64,000 nucleotides of DNA from Aselliscus stoliczkanus (GCA_033961575.1 CM066729.1:35932501-35996500); one strand, 5' to 3'. Positions 45,500 to 60,402 are shown, counted from the stretch's first letter. Made by a program: numbers and translations. Notes: generated by a model from the letters alone, not told the origin.

Positions 45500-46061
45500 T
45501 TTATTATCTGATAAGTTGCTAGTAAGTGCCCGTTAGAAGTTCTTTAGACTACCCCGAGTCGTTTTGGTCTTCTGATCTCACATATATATGTATATATACA
45601 CACATATACATATATATTCACATATATATATATATCCATTTTTTTCAAGTAAAGAAATGTTTAACAGATGTAAACTATTTATTGAATATTTGCCACCAAA
45701 TATTGTTAAATACATTATCTTGCAGCATATCGCTTTCAAGTTAAAATGTCAGAAACAAACACCAATATTTACAATTCTTTTAAGGAATGTTATATAATGA
45801 CACATTAAGGCGTAAATTCTTTTGGCTTATAATTCTTAAAAGAATGATAATAGCAAAAGTGATGCAAAATCTTCAGTGTGAGATTATGATTAAGCTACAT
45901 TTTACAAAAATATGGTGTAAGATGGCAATAATCCCATTCAACATCCTGGATCCGATCCCTGCAGGAGGGACTGATAATTTACACAGTCAAACTTTAAAAT
46001 TTACAGATAAAGGCAGTTCAATACTGCCACCGAGAAGTACATCTCTTAACATATACAACTT
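45500..46061 (-). other. PDCD10: Probable PDCD10 3' UTR
   Basis: Follows the PDCD10 stop codon on the minus strand. AATAAA hexamers occur at about 45678-45683 and 45500-45505; which one is used cannot be told. A TA/CA-rich simple repeat lies at 45581-45636. Extent is inference. Confidence 0.45.
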
Positions 46062-46181
<120 letters not shown>

Positions 46182-47771
46182 TTAATCCAAAAAATTCATT
46201 CTTTAAAAATGTTTATACTCAATGTCATCTACTAACAGTAAGTAGCAATAAAGTCAATTATTTAGGAAGGGTGAGTTAGTACTGAAGATAACTTTTGTTC
46301 CAGATGGAATTGAATGGTCCTCCATCATTTGAAACTGTCTAGGAATTACTGCTCCCTAGTGGTACTGGGTGGCAATTAGGTGTTGGTAGGCAGCTAATGA
46401 CAGGTGGTGCCTGAACCACCAGAGTTCATTTATAGGTTAAATAACTTGTCAAAAGATGAGGATTCAAATGCAGTCTCCAGATGTGGTTTCACAGAAGTTA
46501 ATAAAATCTGTGAAAGTATTATACTCAGTCTCAAAATCTACACGTTAGTGGGCATTATATTGAAAAGCCAATTACTTCAAATTTGATTCATCCCACTCTC
46601 TTACCTTCCTTCAAAAAGAAAATCTGTGAATTCTAATCTACTTTTAAAACAAAATAACCATGTAGTTTCAGTATTTTGAAGTTGGTAATATAAAAAAATA
46701 TGTTTTTAAAAATTATGTTGTGCTGTACCACATTTCCCATCAGCTCATCTTCATGTGACTAGAGCACAGAGCTGAAGCCCTAGTCCCCTTATCAGTTTCT
46801 TAGTAGCATAATGATTGTATCTTTATCCTGCAGTTCTCAAAAAGAGGGACGAGAAGAATTAGTTGAATCAAGGGTAACCTATCACTGAAAGACAGCTCAA
46901 AGATCAGGCTCTAGTAATAATTTTCAGTTTGAGGAAACAGGTACAAAACTCATGGCACATTAGTCATATACACAAATAATTGTAATTTAAAGAAGCTGCT
47001 GAATGGAGAAAAGTAGTAGCAGGAAGCTTGAACAATCCATATGCCTGTTTGAACTGTTACAAATAATTACGGGCCCAAAGCACTGGGATTTCAAAATACT
47101 GAACCCAAGAGATTCTAATGTATAAACATGACAGAAAGTAAACAATTTCAGATTAATGAAAATTAGGCTCTATATAAATTTCTACCTTTCAATGTGCTTA
47201 TTCCATGTAATTCTTAATTAAAATCAGAAATAATGATTCCATTATGTAAATTATTCTTTTCATGTGTTTTTGGTTATTTGGGCTTAGCAGAGGAGATCGG
47301 GAAAAACAGATTAAGTTTACTTTCAGAACACACCTGTCAGCTTATTAAACTAGGTCAGCAAGGAACATTTTCCCAGGACAACCTGAATAGTAGTATGGAA
47401 CAACACAAAACCCTTAATACTTTAGCTGAGTGTCTTTAATTTATAATATAAACATAAATATTCTGACCTGTTTGAACTGTTAAAAGTAACTTTAAAAATC
47501 AACAAACTACTCTAACATATTGTTTTATTATTTTTAAATATAATAATAGTTTCACATGGATACAGGGATCTTAAAAGCTTCAATGGAAGGATATGATGTT
47601 AAAGGCCTCTGCTAATTAGAACTGAAATAATTGCTATTTACTTTTCTGACTTTAAGAACTATTAGAACTGGTTTTGTCAACACATTTTCTGGTATTCCAC
47701 TTGAGATACAAAGAATTCACTATAAGGTAGGACGCTGCAGAAGACATGGCCTCTGCATCAGCTTATACATT

Positions 47772-47797
47772 TTGTGTGTGTGCGTGTGTGTGTGTGT
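47772..47797. repeat. (TG)n microsatellite
   Basis: About 26 bp of TG with one TGCG interruption. Confidence 0.9.
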
Positions 47798-47949
47798 AAA
47801 AACACAAAATTTCTTGGTTTAAAAATACAAAATTTCTTGGTTTCTGGAGTAGTCTACAGCCAACTGTATGCAAATTTAAAACTGTCAATTTACCTTTTCA
47901 GCATATTACCAGTCTTATAGAGTAAAACTGAAGGCCTCCCTCCTCCTAG

Positions 47950-48312
47950 AACAAGGGATCACAACCTTTAGCACATTCTAAAATCACCTGGGGCACTATA
48001 AGTGCTCCACTCCAAGCTGAATGAATCAAAATCTCTGAAGGCAGGGCCATAGCACTGGGACTTTTAAAATCAGAGCACAATAGAATCTAATGTGCAAACA
48101 GGATTGAGAACCATTCTTTTAACCTTAGCACAGCAGTTCTCAATAGACCTACAGCAACAGTACTACAGGAAACTTCTTAGAAATAAATGCATATTCTTGG
48201 GCCCACCTTAGACCTACAGAATCAGAAACTCTGGGGGCGGGACCCAAAAGCAATCTGTGCTTCAACAGGCCCTCCAAGTGATTCCAATGCTACTCAAGTT
48301 TGAGAATCACTG
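47950..48312. mobile_element. Two adjacent MER5A-like hAT MITE fragments
   Basis: 47950-48118 and 48130-48312 both follow the MER5A pattern. The second is clear: CAGCAGTTCTCAA, AGAATCAGAAACTCTGGGGG, AACAGGCCCTCCAAGTGATT, TTTGAGAATCACTG. Confidence 0.75.
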
Positions 48313-48315
48313 TTT

Positions 48316-48633
48316 CGGAGGTCAGTAAACCACAGCTCCCTCACTTTGTTTCTGTCTGGCCTGCAAGCTAAGAATACTTTTACATTTTTAATTGGTAAAA
48401 AAATAATAAAAATAAATCAAAAGATTACTGTGCAACAAGTGAAAATTATTAAAATTCAAATTTCAATGTCTATAAATAAAGTTTCATTAGAAGATGGCCG
48501 TAATGCTCACGTTTCTGTATCATCTATGGCTGCTTTTACACAACAGCAGAGGTGCAGTGGGTATGTGCAACAAGCCCACCAAGACAAAGTATTTGCTCTC
48601 TGGCCCTTTTCATAAAAAGTCTGCCAGTCCCTG
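48316..48633 (-). mobile_element. hAT-Charlie-type non-autonomous element
   Basis: Ends resemble CAGGGGTCAGCAAAC inverted repeats in decayed form (GGAGGTCAGTAAAC and GTCTGCCAGTCCCTG). The interior AAATAAAGTTTCATTAGAAG and TCATCTATGGCTGCTTTTAC is characteristic of this mammalian hAT group. Confidence 0.7.
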
Positions 48634-48809
48634 CTCTAAGAGTTATGGCTGGATTACCAACCATTCACTTTCTATTTTTAACAGTCTAACTCAGTACTTG
48701 GCTTGAGTATTAACAATGTAGAAAAAGGATTTAATTTACATGGTTTTATTACCATATAAACCATACAATTTATTTAATTTTAAAAGAGAAGGATGTTAAC
48801 AGTACTTAC

Positions 48810-48892
48810 TTGCCATCTTTAAAATAGGTTTTCAGAGTATCACTGAAACTTTTGGAGTACTTTACAAATTCTTTCTTTTGGTGTTCAAGTGC
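48810..48892 (-). CDS. PDCD10: PDCD10 internal exon (residues 159-186)
   Basis: 83-nt minus-strand exon after the acceptor CCGTAG, ending at donor AA|GTAAGT. Encodes ALEHQKKEFVKYSKSFSDTL KTYFKDG and the first two bases of Lys186, identical to human as I recall it. It contributes Lys172, Ser175 and Lys179 of the HP1 patch of the FAH domain, the surface known to bind LD-like motifs of CCM2 and paxillin. All three are present. Confidence 0.97.
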
Positions 48893-49373
48893 CTACGGAC
48901 ATCAAAAATAATAAAAAAAAGTAATAAATAAGAAAAGAGAAATACAAAAGCCAAAGTCAAAGATAGCACATTATACAGAATGCACTTTATATAACAGATT
49001 AGTGTTTTTAGGAGTATTTACTTAAATACAAGTAAAAGGATATTTAAATTCAGTGGTTATTGATAAAAATCTTCCCAATAAGCAAACTGTCTTAGGATTT
49101 AATTCAATAAAACAACTAAGTGTAAGGGGGGTGGGGGTGGTAGAAGAGGGTAAAAGGGATCAAATAAATATATGGTGATGGAAGGAGAACTGACCCTGGG
49201 TGGTGAACACATAATGTGATACATAGATGATGTATTACAGAATTGTATATCTGAAATCTATGTAACTTTGCTAACAATTGTCACCCCAAAAGATTTTAAT
49301 TAAAAAACAACCAACCAACCAACTAGTTGGTTTCACCTAGGGCAGTAGCACGTAAGGCTTCTACTAAACTTAC
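48893..49373. other. PDCD10 intron with an L1 3' end
   Basis: Short intron of about 480 bp. About 49105-49315 is a plus-strand L1 3'-end fragment (GGTGATGGAAGGAGAACTGA, GTATTACAGAATTGTATATC, TTGTCACCCCAAAAGATTTT). Confidence 0.7.
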
Positions 49374-49452
49374 CCTGCGGTTCTGGTATTGATATTTCTT
49401 GAAGACATTATTCACTGTATCAAGAAGTTCTTTTATTGCACTAGCTATATCC
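49374..49452 (-). CDS. PDCD10: PDCD10 internal exon (residues 133-158)
   Basis: 79-nt minus-strand exon, acceptor TTAACTTACAG and donor AGG|GTAAGT. The first G completes Lys132, then [26 protein letters not shown], identical to human from memory. Carries Ala135 and Lys139 of the HP1 patch and part of helix-2 of the FAH domain. The following junction is phase 0. Confidence 0.97.
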
Positions 49453-52400
49453 CTGTAAGTTAAGGAAAAAAAGAATCTTCTTAAAACAAGTTACATTTAA
49501 AAAAGTTTGTGCACACATTTTTACAAATTACTAATGACACCGGTCACTACCATACAAACACTGCATCAAGGGCAAATATGTCGGGATGGTTGAGTCGGGG
49601 TTTTGGCCTGGACCCTTCTGTGATCCTGACTTCTCCTGCACTGCTGACCAGACGTTCACAACATTAACTTTCCCAAATCAGCAACGTTTCATCAGCATTA
49701 CTTAGTTAAATTTGTAAGACTATGCCTCTGCCTCTCGTCTTTTCCAGCTATGATTTTTCCTTTCTTTCACTAATCTCTTGGGTTGTTCGAGAATCATGAC
49801 ATATTTTTTCTGTTTTTCGTTGCAAAAATGCGTCATGACTTTTCCAACAACCCAATAGTTTTATTCAAGTTACCATTTTCTCTACTTTTGCATCTCATGA
49901 ACAAGTATATAAAATTTCGCTATTACATGTAATTTATTTCTATATTTATCAATCCTTCAAGTTACATACCTAACAATTTGATGTTTAAAATACTTCCTCC
50001 TCGGACATAGCTCTTCTCTCTTAAGACACATTTACCTTCTATCCAACAACTGTGTTTCTTCTCCTTTCAAACCTTAGCTGTGACTATTTCCTTTGGAAAA
50101 GGTATTTAAATTACTGGGACAGACAGTATCAGAATATTCTTCTACCTTAACTTTTCCAGCAATCATCCTTTGCTGTAAGTATATGCATCAATACTTTCCT
50201 CCCCTTTCTAAGAAAGAGAAAAAAAAAATCTATAATTCTCACTTGAGCATTCTTCCTATCCATGCATCAGTTTTCCTGAACTCTTCTTGTCTTTTATATC
50301 TACGCCCTTTTCAATTTCCATGTTCTAACTTCACAGCCATTATTTTTCTTGTCAAACTGAACTTGATGTAATTCTGCACTCTCAAATAGCCTCACTTTCT
50401 CTAACAGAGCCTTCTCTTTTTGCACATCCATTCTGTTAGCTGTTAATTGTTACAAACTTTTGCTATTCAAATGCAATGCAAGTGTGACAATATGAATTAG
50501 TAAAACATAAATCTAGACTATACCAAACAGAATTTTTTATTAGATTGGTTAATCACAAATCTCAGATTTCAGTTATTTCGCACCTATCGCATTTCAGCTT
50601 TACTATTTAGAGAAACAAAAAAGCTCAGTGTTGTGACTGTCCCAATTTCTGTGTGCATGTGTGCGAGTTTCACAGCACATTTCTAGTAAATAAACATGTG
50701 GAAATTCTAAAAATTACAAGAAGACAGAATTTTGGTATAAAAAAAGGTATTTTGGCCTATTCTAAAGTAATGACACTTTTTACAAAATATTTCAGTAAAT
50801 GTTTACTTATTATCTCCTGAATGCTAAGAACGCCAAATATCAGTATGACTGAGAAATATAAAACATTAGATATTCAAATAAGATGAAGAATTTTACATAG
50901 AAATGGTATCTGTCCACTTTTTTGGCCTCTAGCTTAGTAATAACAGTTTGAAATTATACAACTATTCCTTTCATCAATGGTTTCAAGCAATTTGAATCCT
51001 GCTGCATTGCTGTGATGGCCACAAGTCCACTCCTGCTTAATAAAATGGTGTCCTATGACAATCCTATTTTGTGAGAAAAATTACAATTTCAACAAATAAA
51101 ACAAGTCAAATCTCTGAATATGGATGAATCTTTAAATCCACAATGAACCTATTTAATACAGAATATAGAGAAGCAAATTACACAGTGATCAGTTACCTGT
51201 TTATAGACAACTAACTTAGTGATATACTTTAAAATTCTGCTAAAATAGGATTATAAAAATGTGCTTTCAGAGCTAATCTACAAGATGAACATATGTTCCA
51301 TATACAATGATAATGGCTGGATTCCATGGGTTACAAAGGCAGTTCTGAAACTGGTAGCTCACTCATTCATTTGGGGAGCAAAAACAAAAGGGGATAGGGA
51401 CAGGAGAAAGAAGGGGGAGTTTAGTAGACAGTATTCCAGGCCTACTAATAATACTGGGAATTTGTACTTCAAAAGGAAAAAAAAAAAGCTCCCTAAGTGA
51501 TTCTGCTGATAAACTGGGTTTGAAAACCACTGTCTGGGTACTCAGATCCTAGAGCTAAGGTTTTGCCATAGAACTTATAAAGACCAAGGCTGTTTAGCCC
51601 TAGGCCTGGCCTTCTCTAAAACAATCTGCAGCAATTTATGTCAAGTATTATGTCGTCTGTATGTACACAGAACAGCTTTTTCATTTACGGCATCAAGGAA
51701 ACCAAATTACATTAGTAAATATCTGAAGGTTTTCTATAAAAGGCAATACCAGCACACGCTCACAAAATACTTCAATTAAATAGATAAAGAACAAGGGAAA
51801 ACTTGAGAGTAAAATAAATACAGTGTAATTATATGCTGGAGTTAATGGATTCTGTGATAAGGGACATATAGTATGGGTATAATCAGAAAGAATGTTAGCA
51901 ATTTGCAGCTAAATACTTAGTGGGGCAACTGTGGGGAAAGATGCACACTGAAAAAGAGGACTGCTAGCATCAGATGAAATGTAAACATACATCTTATCAA
52001 AAATTGCATGGAACAGTAGAGCTGTTGATATGACCTGAATTTGTATGTTTATGCAAACACTCTAAAGGAAGTAAATTCCTATGCTGTATGTTTAGTTTGG
52101 TCCAGAATGGCCAACTCTGGAAAAGCAATTGGAAGCCATCATGAAAAGCAAACCCTGGTGAATTTTTGCTTATGAATAGGCAAATGTAAATTATAACGAG
52201 TAAATAGAGGAATGCATAACTTTCTGGTCTATTAAATCACAAGTCTCCACCAGTCATCCTTTAATTAGAATGTAATCAAACAGAAACATTCATTAATTAA
52301 AAGTACTTCAAAATATTCGTTTGCTGGATCATTTTTCCTAATCAACTCCAGAGAGAAGTTGGAAAATATCTTTTTTTACAATATTAGTATGTGCTGTGAG

Positions 52401-52811
52401 TGGAGACTAAGTTCTGTGCCAGGCTCTTTAAGTACATTATTTCTCTCAATTCTCAGAACAATTACCCTCATCTTCACAGGCAGAAACCAGAATCACAGAA
52501 GCTAAGCAATTTATCCAAGGTCACACAACTAAATATTGGAATGGAGACTCAAGCCTAGGTCTGCGAATAGATACACAATACCTGGACATTTGTTAGCTGA
52601 CAGTAATCTTTTTTTCTACTTTAATATAACCCGTAACATCACGTTGGTATGTTAGGTATTTTAAACATTCTTACTGAAAAATACTGCTTAAAAAATGAAG
52701 AGGACGACTACCTTAAATACAATAAAGTAAAATATTTTAAAGAGTAATGGTAACTGCACAATATGTTATGCCTAAATAACAAGCCACTTTTATATCTCTA
52801 TCTTCATGCAT

Positions 52812-53070
52812 ACACACACACACACACACACACAGAGGGTGCCAAAAATGTATACATATTTTAAGAAAGGGAAAAACTGTATTAAAATTATGCTGATGGT
52901 AACCACTTTGAGCACCTCTTATAATTGCAAAAGTCTAACGTGACTTGTATTCATCTTTTGCTATTAGTATTTATTATTACAATTTTAATACAGTTTTTTT
53001 TCCTTTCTTAAAATGTGTATACTTTTTTTTGGCATCCTGTGTGTGTTGTGTGTGTGTGTTTGTGTGTGTA
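52812..53070. mobile_element. Long inverted repeat, probable mariner-like MITE
   Basis: The left arm (52812-52890) runs (CA)n, AGAGGGTGCCAAAAATGTAT, ACATATTTTAAGAAAGGGAA, AAACTGTATTAAAATT. The right arm (52978-53070) is its reverse complement with few mismatches, ending in (TG)n. About 88 bp lie between. The structure would fold into a long hairpin in transcripts. Family assignment is a guess from the layout. Confidence 0.75.
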
Positions 53071-53828
53071 CTTATATATATGACAAATAATTACAACTTT
53101 AGCCATGAATGCTAATTCATACTTTAGTCTTGGAAATAACACATATTATCAACAAAATTTCTATGGCAAATTATTCCTCCTAAAATGGTTAAGAAGTAAA
53201 TTTTAATTGCCAATAACCTTAATTCAGTTGGCTGTGTACACTCCAGAAAATAGAATTGAGCTATTTTATTTCTATTGCCCCTATTCAGAGAGAAGCCCCT
53301 ATTCAGCCCTGTCAGTGACTATGGACAAGACTCAGGCTCTTGACCTATGATTAAAATGTGGCCATTTTATTAAAGTGGTTTTCAAACTGTCTCTCTCTAG
53401 AGCCATAGTGGGTTTAGCAGAGATGCTTCATGGACTTACTAGAGGGGAGAAAGGGAGCCAAAGGAGTAGGTTGAAAGCTCAGAGCCATCCCAGCTTCAAC
53501 CAAAATACTGTTTTCCCTCTTACGTACTGGCATTCTACATAAGATGTCCTTTACCACACTCTTCCAAACAGTAGAAACTTTTCTTTGTCAATTACCAGAC
53601 TGGATCAACATTATGATCTAAGGGAAGCAGCACAGAAGACTCTGAAGTCAGTTGGCTTGGGTTCAAACCAAGCTCTACCAACTTACCAGACCTTGGGAAA
53701 GTTACTTCATTTATTATGCCTCAATTTCTTTATCTGTTACAGGGCGTAAGTTAATACATATGTATCTAAAGCATTTTGAAAAGTGCTTAGCACATAAGTT
53801 CTATATAAGTGATTAATATTATTGTTAA

Positions 53829-53982
53829 GGGCCAGCCGAGTGTCTCAGTTGGTTAAGAGCTCGCTCAAGAGCGCAAGCTGAGCTCTGAGCAACAGCAGTT
53901 CGATGCCCAGCCCGAGCTAAGCAGCTGCTGAGCTGCCAACAGGTGGCAGGATGGCTCAGCTAAAAAAACCCCCCAAAAAAAC
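53829..53982 (+). mobile_element. tRNA-derived SINE (type C)
   Basis: Begins GGGCCAGCCGAGTGTCTCAG, TTGGTTAAGAGCTCGCTCAA and ends ATGGCTCAGCTAAAAAAACC. The 14-bp duplication AATATTATTGTTAA is perfect (53815-53828 and 53983-53996). Confidence 0.93.
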
Positions 53983-54285
53983 AATATTATTGTTAAAATA
54001 ACATTGATTCTGTATACCTCTATTTCAATGACCTGAAGCAAAATTTGCTGAAAATACTATTTTATAAATGTCAAATCTTCATAGAAATACAGTATAGATC
54101 ACCAAAACAAATTAAAACAATTATTTGAAAATTCTAAAAATCAATTGTTTACAATTGTGTTTGAGATCACTGACAATTTGTCCTTTCAATGGCCAAAAAC
54201 GTTTGCTTTATATACCAAATTAAAAATAAAAATCCATGAACAGTTGACTGCCTTCCTTCCTCAGATATTAAAAATGATTAAAGGA

Positions 54286-54740
54286 GGGCCGGGCGAGTGG
54301 CGCATTGGTTAAGCGCTGGTTTTGGGATGCCAGCGGCCCCGGTTCGGATCCCACATGAGGGCCAGTGACACTGCCCTCTACAGCTAACAACAGCTCCACC
54401 TGGAGCTGGGCTGTGCGAGCCCCGGTGATGGTGTGGGCTGCAGCCCCTGCTGCAGTGGGCTGCCATAGGCTACAGTGAGTGGCCCGCAGCCAGCGTGAGC
54501 GGCTGGCAGCCAAGCATGAGCTGCCAATAGCCGCGATGAGCGACCACCCAGAGGCCAGCGACCGATCTGCCTCATCCGGGAAGAGCGCAATGACGATACC
54601 AACAGTGAAGCAACATCCTCCGCAACTAGACTGAAGAACAAAAAGACAGCAACTTGTCTGTTCCCCTTCCCCGATTCCCCAACGCTGTTCCCCTCCGCCA
54701 ATTCCCCAATAAAATCTTTAAAAAAAAAAAAAAAAAAAAA
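54286..54740 (+). mobile_element. Long tRNA-derived SINE (type A)
   Basis: Head GGGCCGGGCGAGTGGCGCAT, box B GGTTCGGATCC, GC-rich body and a textbook T+ tail AATAAAATCTTTAAAA. The target duplication AAAATGATTAAAGGA is at 54271-54285 and 54741-54755. Antisense open frames across it are repeat-borne. Confidence 0.93.
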
Positions 54741-54756
54741 AAAATGATTAAAGGAA

Positions 54757-54861
54757 GGGCCGGCTGAGTGGCACGGTGGTTAAGAGCTGGCTTGGGACGC
54801 CAGCGGCCAGGGTTTGGGTCCCACAAATGAGGGCCAGTGACGCTGCCCTCAAAAAAAAAAA
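54757..54861 (+). mobile_element. Short tRNA-derived SINE (type B) abutting the type A copy
   Basis: GGGCCGGCTGAGTGGCACGG, GCCAGCGGCCAGGGTTTGGG, GACGCTGCCCTC, then poly(A). Preceded and followed by AAAATG(A/G)TTAAAGGA, so it entered at the 3' target duplication of its neighbour. Confidence 0.92.
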
Positions 54862-55851
54862 AAAATGGTTAAAGGAAGTTGGGGCTTTTCAATAAAGGTA
54901 AAATATGTACCTTAGGGTTTGCCCCGTCGCCTGGACTTTGGCTACTCAATGAAGCCTTTACAGTCTTTTCTGGTCCTCTATTAGAGGATCGAAAAGAGGA
55001 GGGTCACTCCTTGATAGCTGGATTAGGTACTCATAACAAAACCATTATTTTCTTAAATGGGACATAACTTCTCCCATTATATCACTCAAAATAGGTGCTC
55101 AAACTACCTAAAATAGCATTTTGCAATGTGAATTACAAGGAATACTATTTCTGAGAAATGCGTATTTATATTTATTCCAAATAAGCTTACGTTCTTTATT
55201 AAAGACATGATATATGATGAAACCTATTCCAAAAAAAAGCAGCGTGCTAAATTTTTCCTTTCTAGCAATTTCTACTTGTGGTTTTGCCAAAAGGTTGTGT
55301 TAATAGTGCCACTACAACTATTCCCAGATTTGTTTTCTATCCATGGAGGCTGAAGGAAGTGATCCGATTCTTTAGTTTAAAAACACTCATCTAGAAATTA
55401 TGATCGCAGTTCCCGCCTCATTTCCTCTCACCCGTGGGGAGAATGCTCCTGGTTTGAGAACCGCTGCTCTAAGATGACCTTTCTCAGTGTTAGCCTCCTG
55501 GCCCCACTCATAGTTTTAGTATTTTTAAACCTATATCCCAAAGGCAAGGATTTGGAGCTTCACAACTAGGTAAGTATTAGAAAATGCTATTCACAATGAG
55601 TACATACTTATCCTAATGACTTGTGCCATTTCTGAAATAAAAATGATATTGGTATCCCTTATCAGTCCCTATAATTTATCCAACTTCTCTAGTCACTTTA
55701 ATATGACATTTACATTTTTCCATTTTTTATGTACATCTCATTCACAGTTTTATAATTAACATTTAAAAAGAAGTTACTGTATTCTGAAGCCAAATGCCAC
55801 AGCTTAGAAATTAATAAAGTATCATTTAAAAATTCCAAATTTTTTATTTCA

Positions 55852-57797
<1,946 letters not shown>

Positions 57798-59027
57798 CTA
57801 CAAGGAAGAGAAAGCTAGTTTTGAAATATAGACACTAAATCAGAATTTCAAAACAAAACTTAATTGTTTAGAATCTGTTGGGAATTTAGACTGATCAAAT
57901 TATTAAGAGCAGAAATCTTTGTAAAGCAAGTGTGGGGACGGCATTCATTTATGTTTTATTAAAGCTTGTGTATCAGTAACTTCTTATTATCGCCATGGTC
58001 CCATTTTACATTTGAACATAAAGTACTTAATATTTTTGACTTTTCCTTTACACTGTCCTGCAATCAAACTAATAAGGATAGACATAAACATTGTATATAT
58101 GTTGGTAATCCATCCATTCATTACTCTTTTCAGTAGTTTAAATACACTGAAGATTTTTAGTTTTTCATTAGCTAATCTTTCAACTTCAGAATCAAGCAAC
58201 TACTCTTCTCACCAGCATTTTGTAGATTCTGTGCATTTGAATTGGCACGTCAGGGAAAAAAAAAACAAAAAAACAGGATTTCTTCCAAGTTTTATTGAAG
58301 CTACAATATATAATCCCTTAAATACTTTCTCACACAATGATTTTCACTTTCTATTTTATTTTTGTAGCAAGAATATCCCTTTCAGTAGTTTTCAGAACAT
58401 CAGTAATCCTTTTAGTACCTCCTGAGCTTGTTTCACTAATGAGTTTACATAGGCTCTATGTTATTCTCTAGGGCACTAAAACCTTCTAGTAATTTCAAGA
58501 CTGAGTAAGTATAGAGTTCTCAGTTTAACCAAGTTAATTTTGAAGATTTTGGTTTTCCCCAGTAATTTTTCCCATTTTATTATTTTTTAAGTTTTATAAT
58601 CATACTCTAAGTTTGCTTCTTTTAGGATATTTGCCAATTTTAATCATTATGCTGATGATTTTCTACCTTTTTTGCTCTGATACTAAATAGAAAATTAAAA
58701 CAACTTATGATCTTAATCAGATGGCAATCTATTTGTCTTCTTATGCGTCAAGCACATTTAACCTCTGCCTTTTCAATTCCATTCTGGTATCACTGCAGAT
58801 CCAGCTTTCTTCTGTTCTTATTGCTCTTTCCATTATAACATCTTGTTTTTCATTAGATTTCAGTATCAAAAAGTAAAAAGTTATAGAATGAAATGGGAAA
58901 AGAAAGCACACACATTTATCTCAATCCTGCGATCATATTAACTGTTGTCAAATGCTATTCAGGGAATCATCTTCATAGATGATTAATAACAATAAAATGT
59001 GTCCTACTGAATTCCCATTTCTTTTAA

Positions 59028-60402
59028 CAGTAGTCCCCCTTTATCCGCGGGGGATGTGTTCCATCACCATCAAGTCAGTTCCTGTAACCCTGGATAGGGC
59101 CAATCTCTATATATACAGATGCTCCTCAGCTTACAATGGGGATATGTCCCTATAAGCCCATTGTAAATTGAAAATATCACATCAAAACGCATTTTATATA
59201 TCTAACCAATTGAGCATCATATCTTAGCCAAGCCTATCATAAACAGGCTCCAAACACGATATTCAAAAAATGCTGATAACACAGTATACTGCAGAGTATA
59301 GTTCGTTTACTGTCACAATTGAGTGTCTGACTGAGAGCTGTGGCATGCTGCCACCGCCCACAATCATGGGGATATCATGCTGCACACAGCTAGTCCAGGA
59401 AACGATCAAAAGTTCAAAATTCCAAATATGGGTTCTACTGAATGCATACAGCTTTCACACCATCATAAGTCAAAAAACTATGAGGTCAAACCATTGCAAG
59501 TCGGGGACTGTCCATACTGTTTTTTCCTATATATATGTATCTATGACAAAGTTTAATTTATAAATTAGACACAGTAACAGACCTAATAAAATAGAATAAA
59601 ATAGAACAAACTTGAATAAAAGTTATGTGAATGTGTTCTCTCTCTCATAATATTGTAACGATCCCTTACTTGCAGTAAATAGCTTCATGTCACCTGTTGC
59701 AGGAGATCCTTTGATGTCTTCATATAGGCTCAATGCTTTCTGGCGCAACATGTTTTTGTCATCATTTGGAACTTTTTCTGTTCATGTATTCTACCCACAA
59801 ATTTAATCACTTTCTATCTTAACTAAACACTTATCATCCGCTGTGGCCGTAACTTTTGCAGTATAAAGGGTGACAGCAAACTTGCACAAATTTCTTTTTC
59901 CTTCTTTGCAATTTCATGAGCAGGAGATTTGTACTTACCGTAGATCTTAGCAACCTCAGCATATGATTTTTTGCCCTTCCTTATTAAGTTGAAAACTTTC
60001 ACCTTTTCACTTAGAGAAAGCACTTCAAGGCTTCTTTCTGGCATATCCTGATTGCCAGCATCACTATTCTTGAGCTTTGGGTCCATTATTAAGTAAAATA
60101 AGGGTGACTTAAACACAAGCACTGCGAGACTGTGGCAATTGATCTGATAACCAAGATGGCTACTAAGTGACTAACAGGCAAGGAGCATTAACACACAGTG
60201 TTAATACACTGGCCAAATGGATGATTCATGTCCCAGGTGGGACTGAGCAGGGCGGCATGAAATTTCATCACACTACTCAGAATGGCGCAAAACGTAAAAA
60301 CTTACGAATTGTTTATTTCTGGAATTTTCCATTTAATATTTTCAAATTATGGTTAAGCACAGGTAGTAACTAAAGTGAAATTGCAAATAAAGGGGACCAT
60401 TA
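59028..60402 (-). mobile_element. Tigger (pogo-type) DNA transposon remnant
   Basis: The left end CAGTAGTCCCCCTTTATCCG and the right end, inverted, TAATGGTCCCCTTTATTTGC form decayed terminal repeats. On the minus strand, from ATG 60084-60086, a transposase N-terminus is legible: SLEVLSLSEKVKVFNLIRKG KKSYAEVAKIYGK, the helix-turn-helix of CENP-B-like Tigger transposases. After a frame loss near 59823, MLRQKALSLYEDIKG (about 59690-59750) continues the DNA-binding region. The catalytic domain is missing, so this is an internally deleted dead copy. It is interrupted by another element at 59116-59514. Confidence 0.85.
59116..59514. mobile_element. Non-autonomous Tc/pogo-like element nested in Tigger
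   Basis: Starts CAGATGCTCCTCAGCTTACA and ends CAAGTCGGGGACTGTCCA, roughly inverted, with TA on both sides (59114-59115 and 59515-59516). Tigger sequence resumes immediately after. Same family as 35828-36246. Confidence 0.75.
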
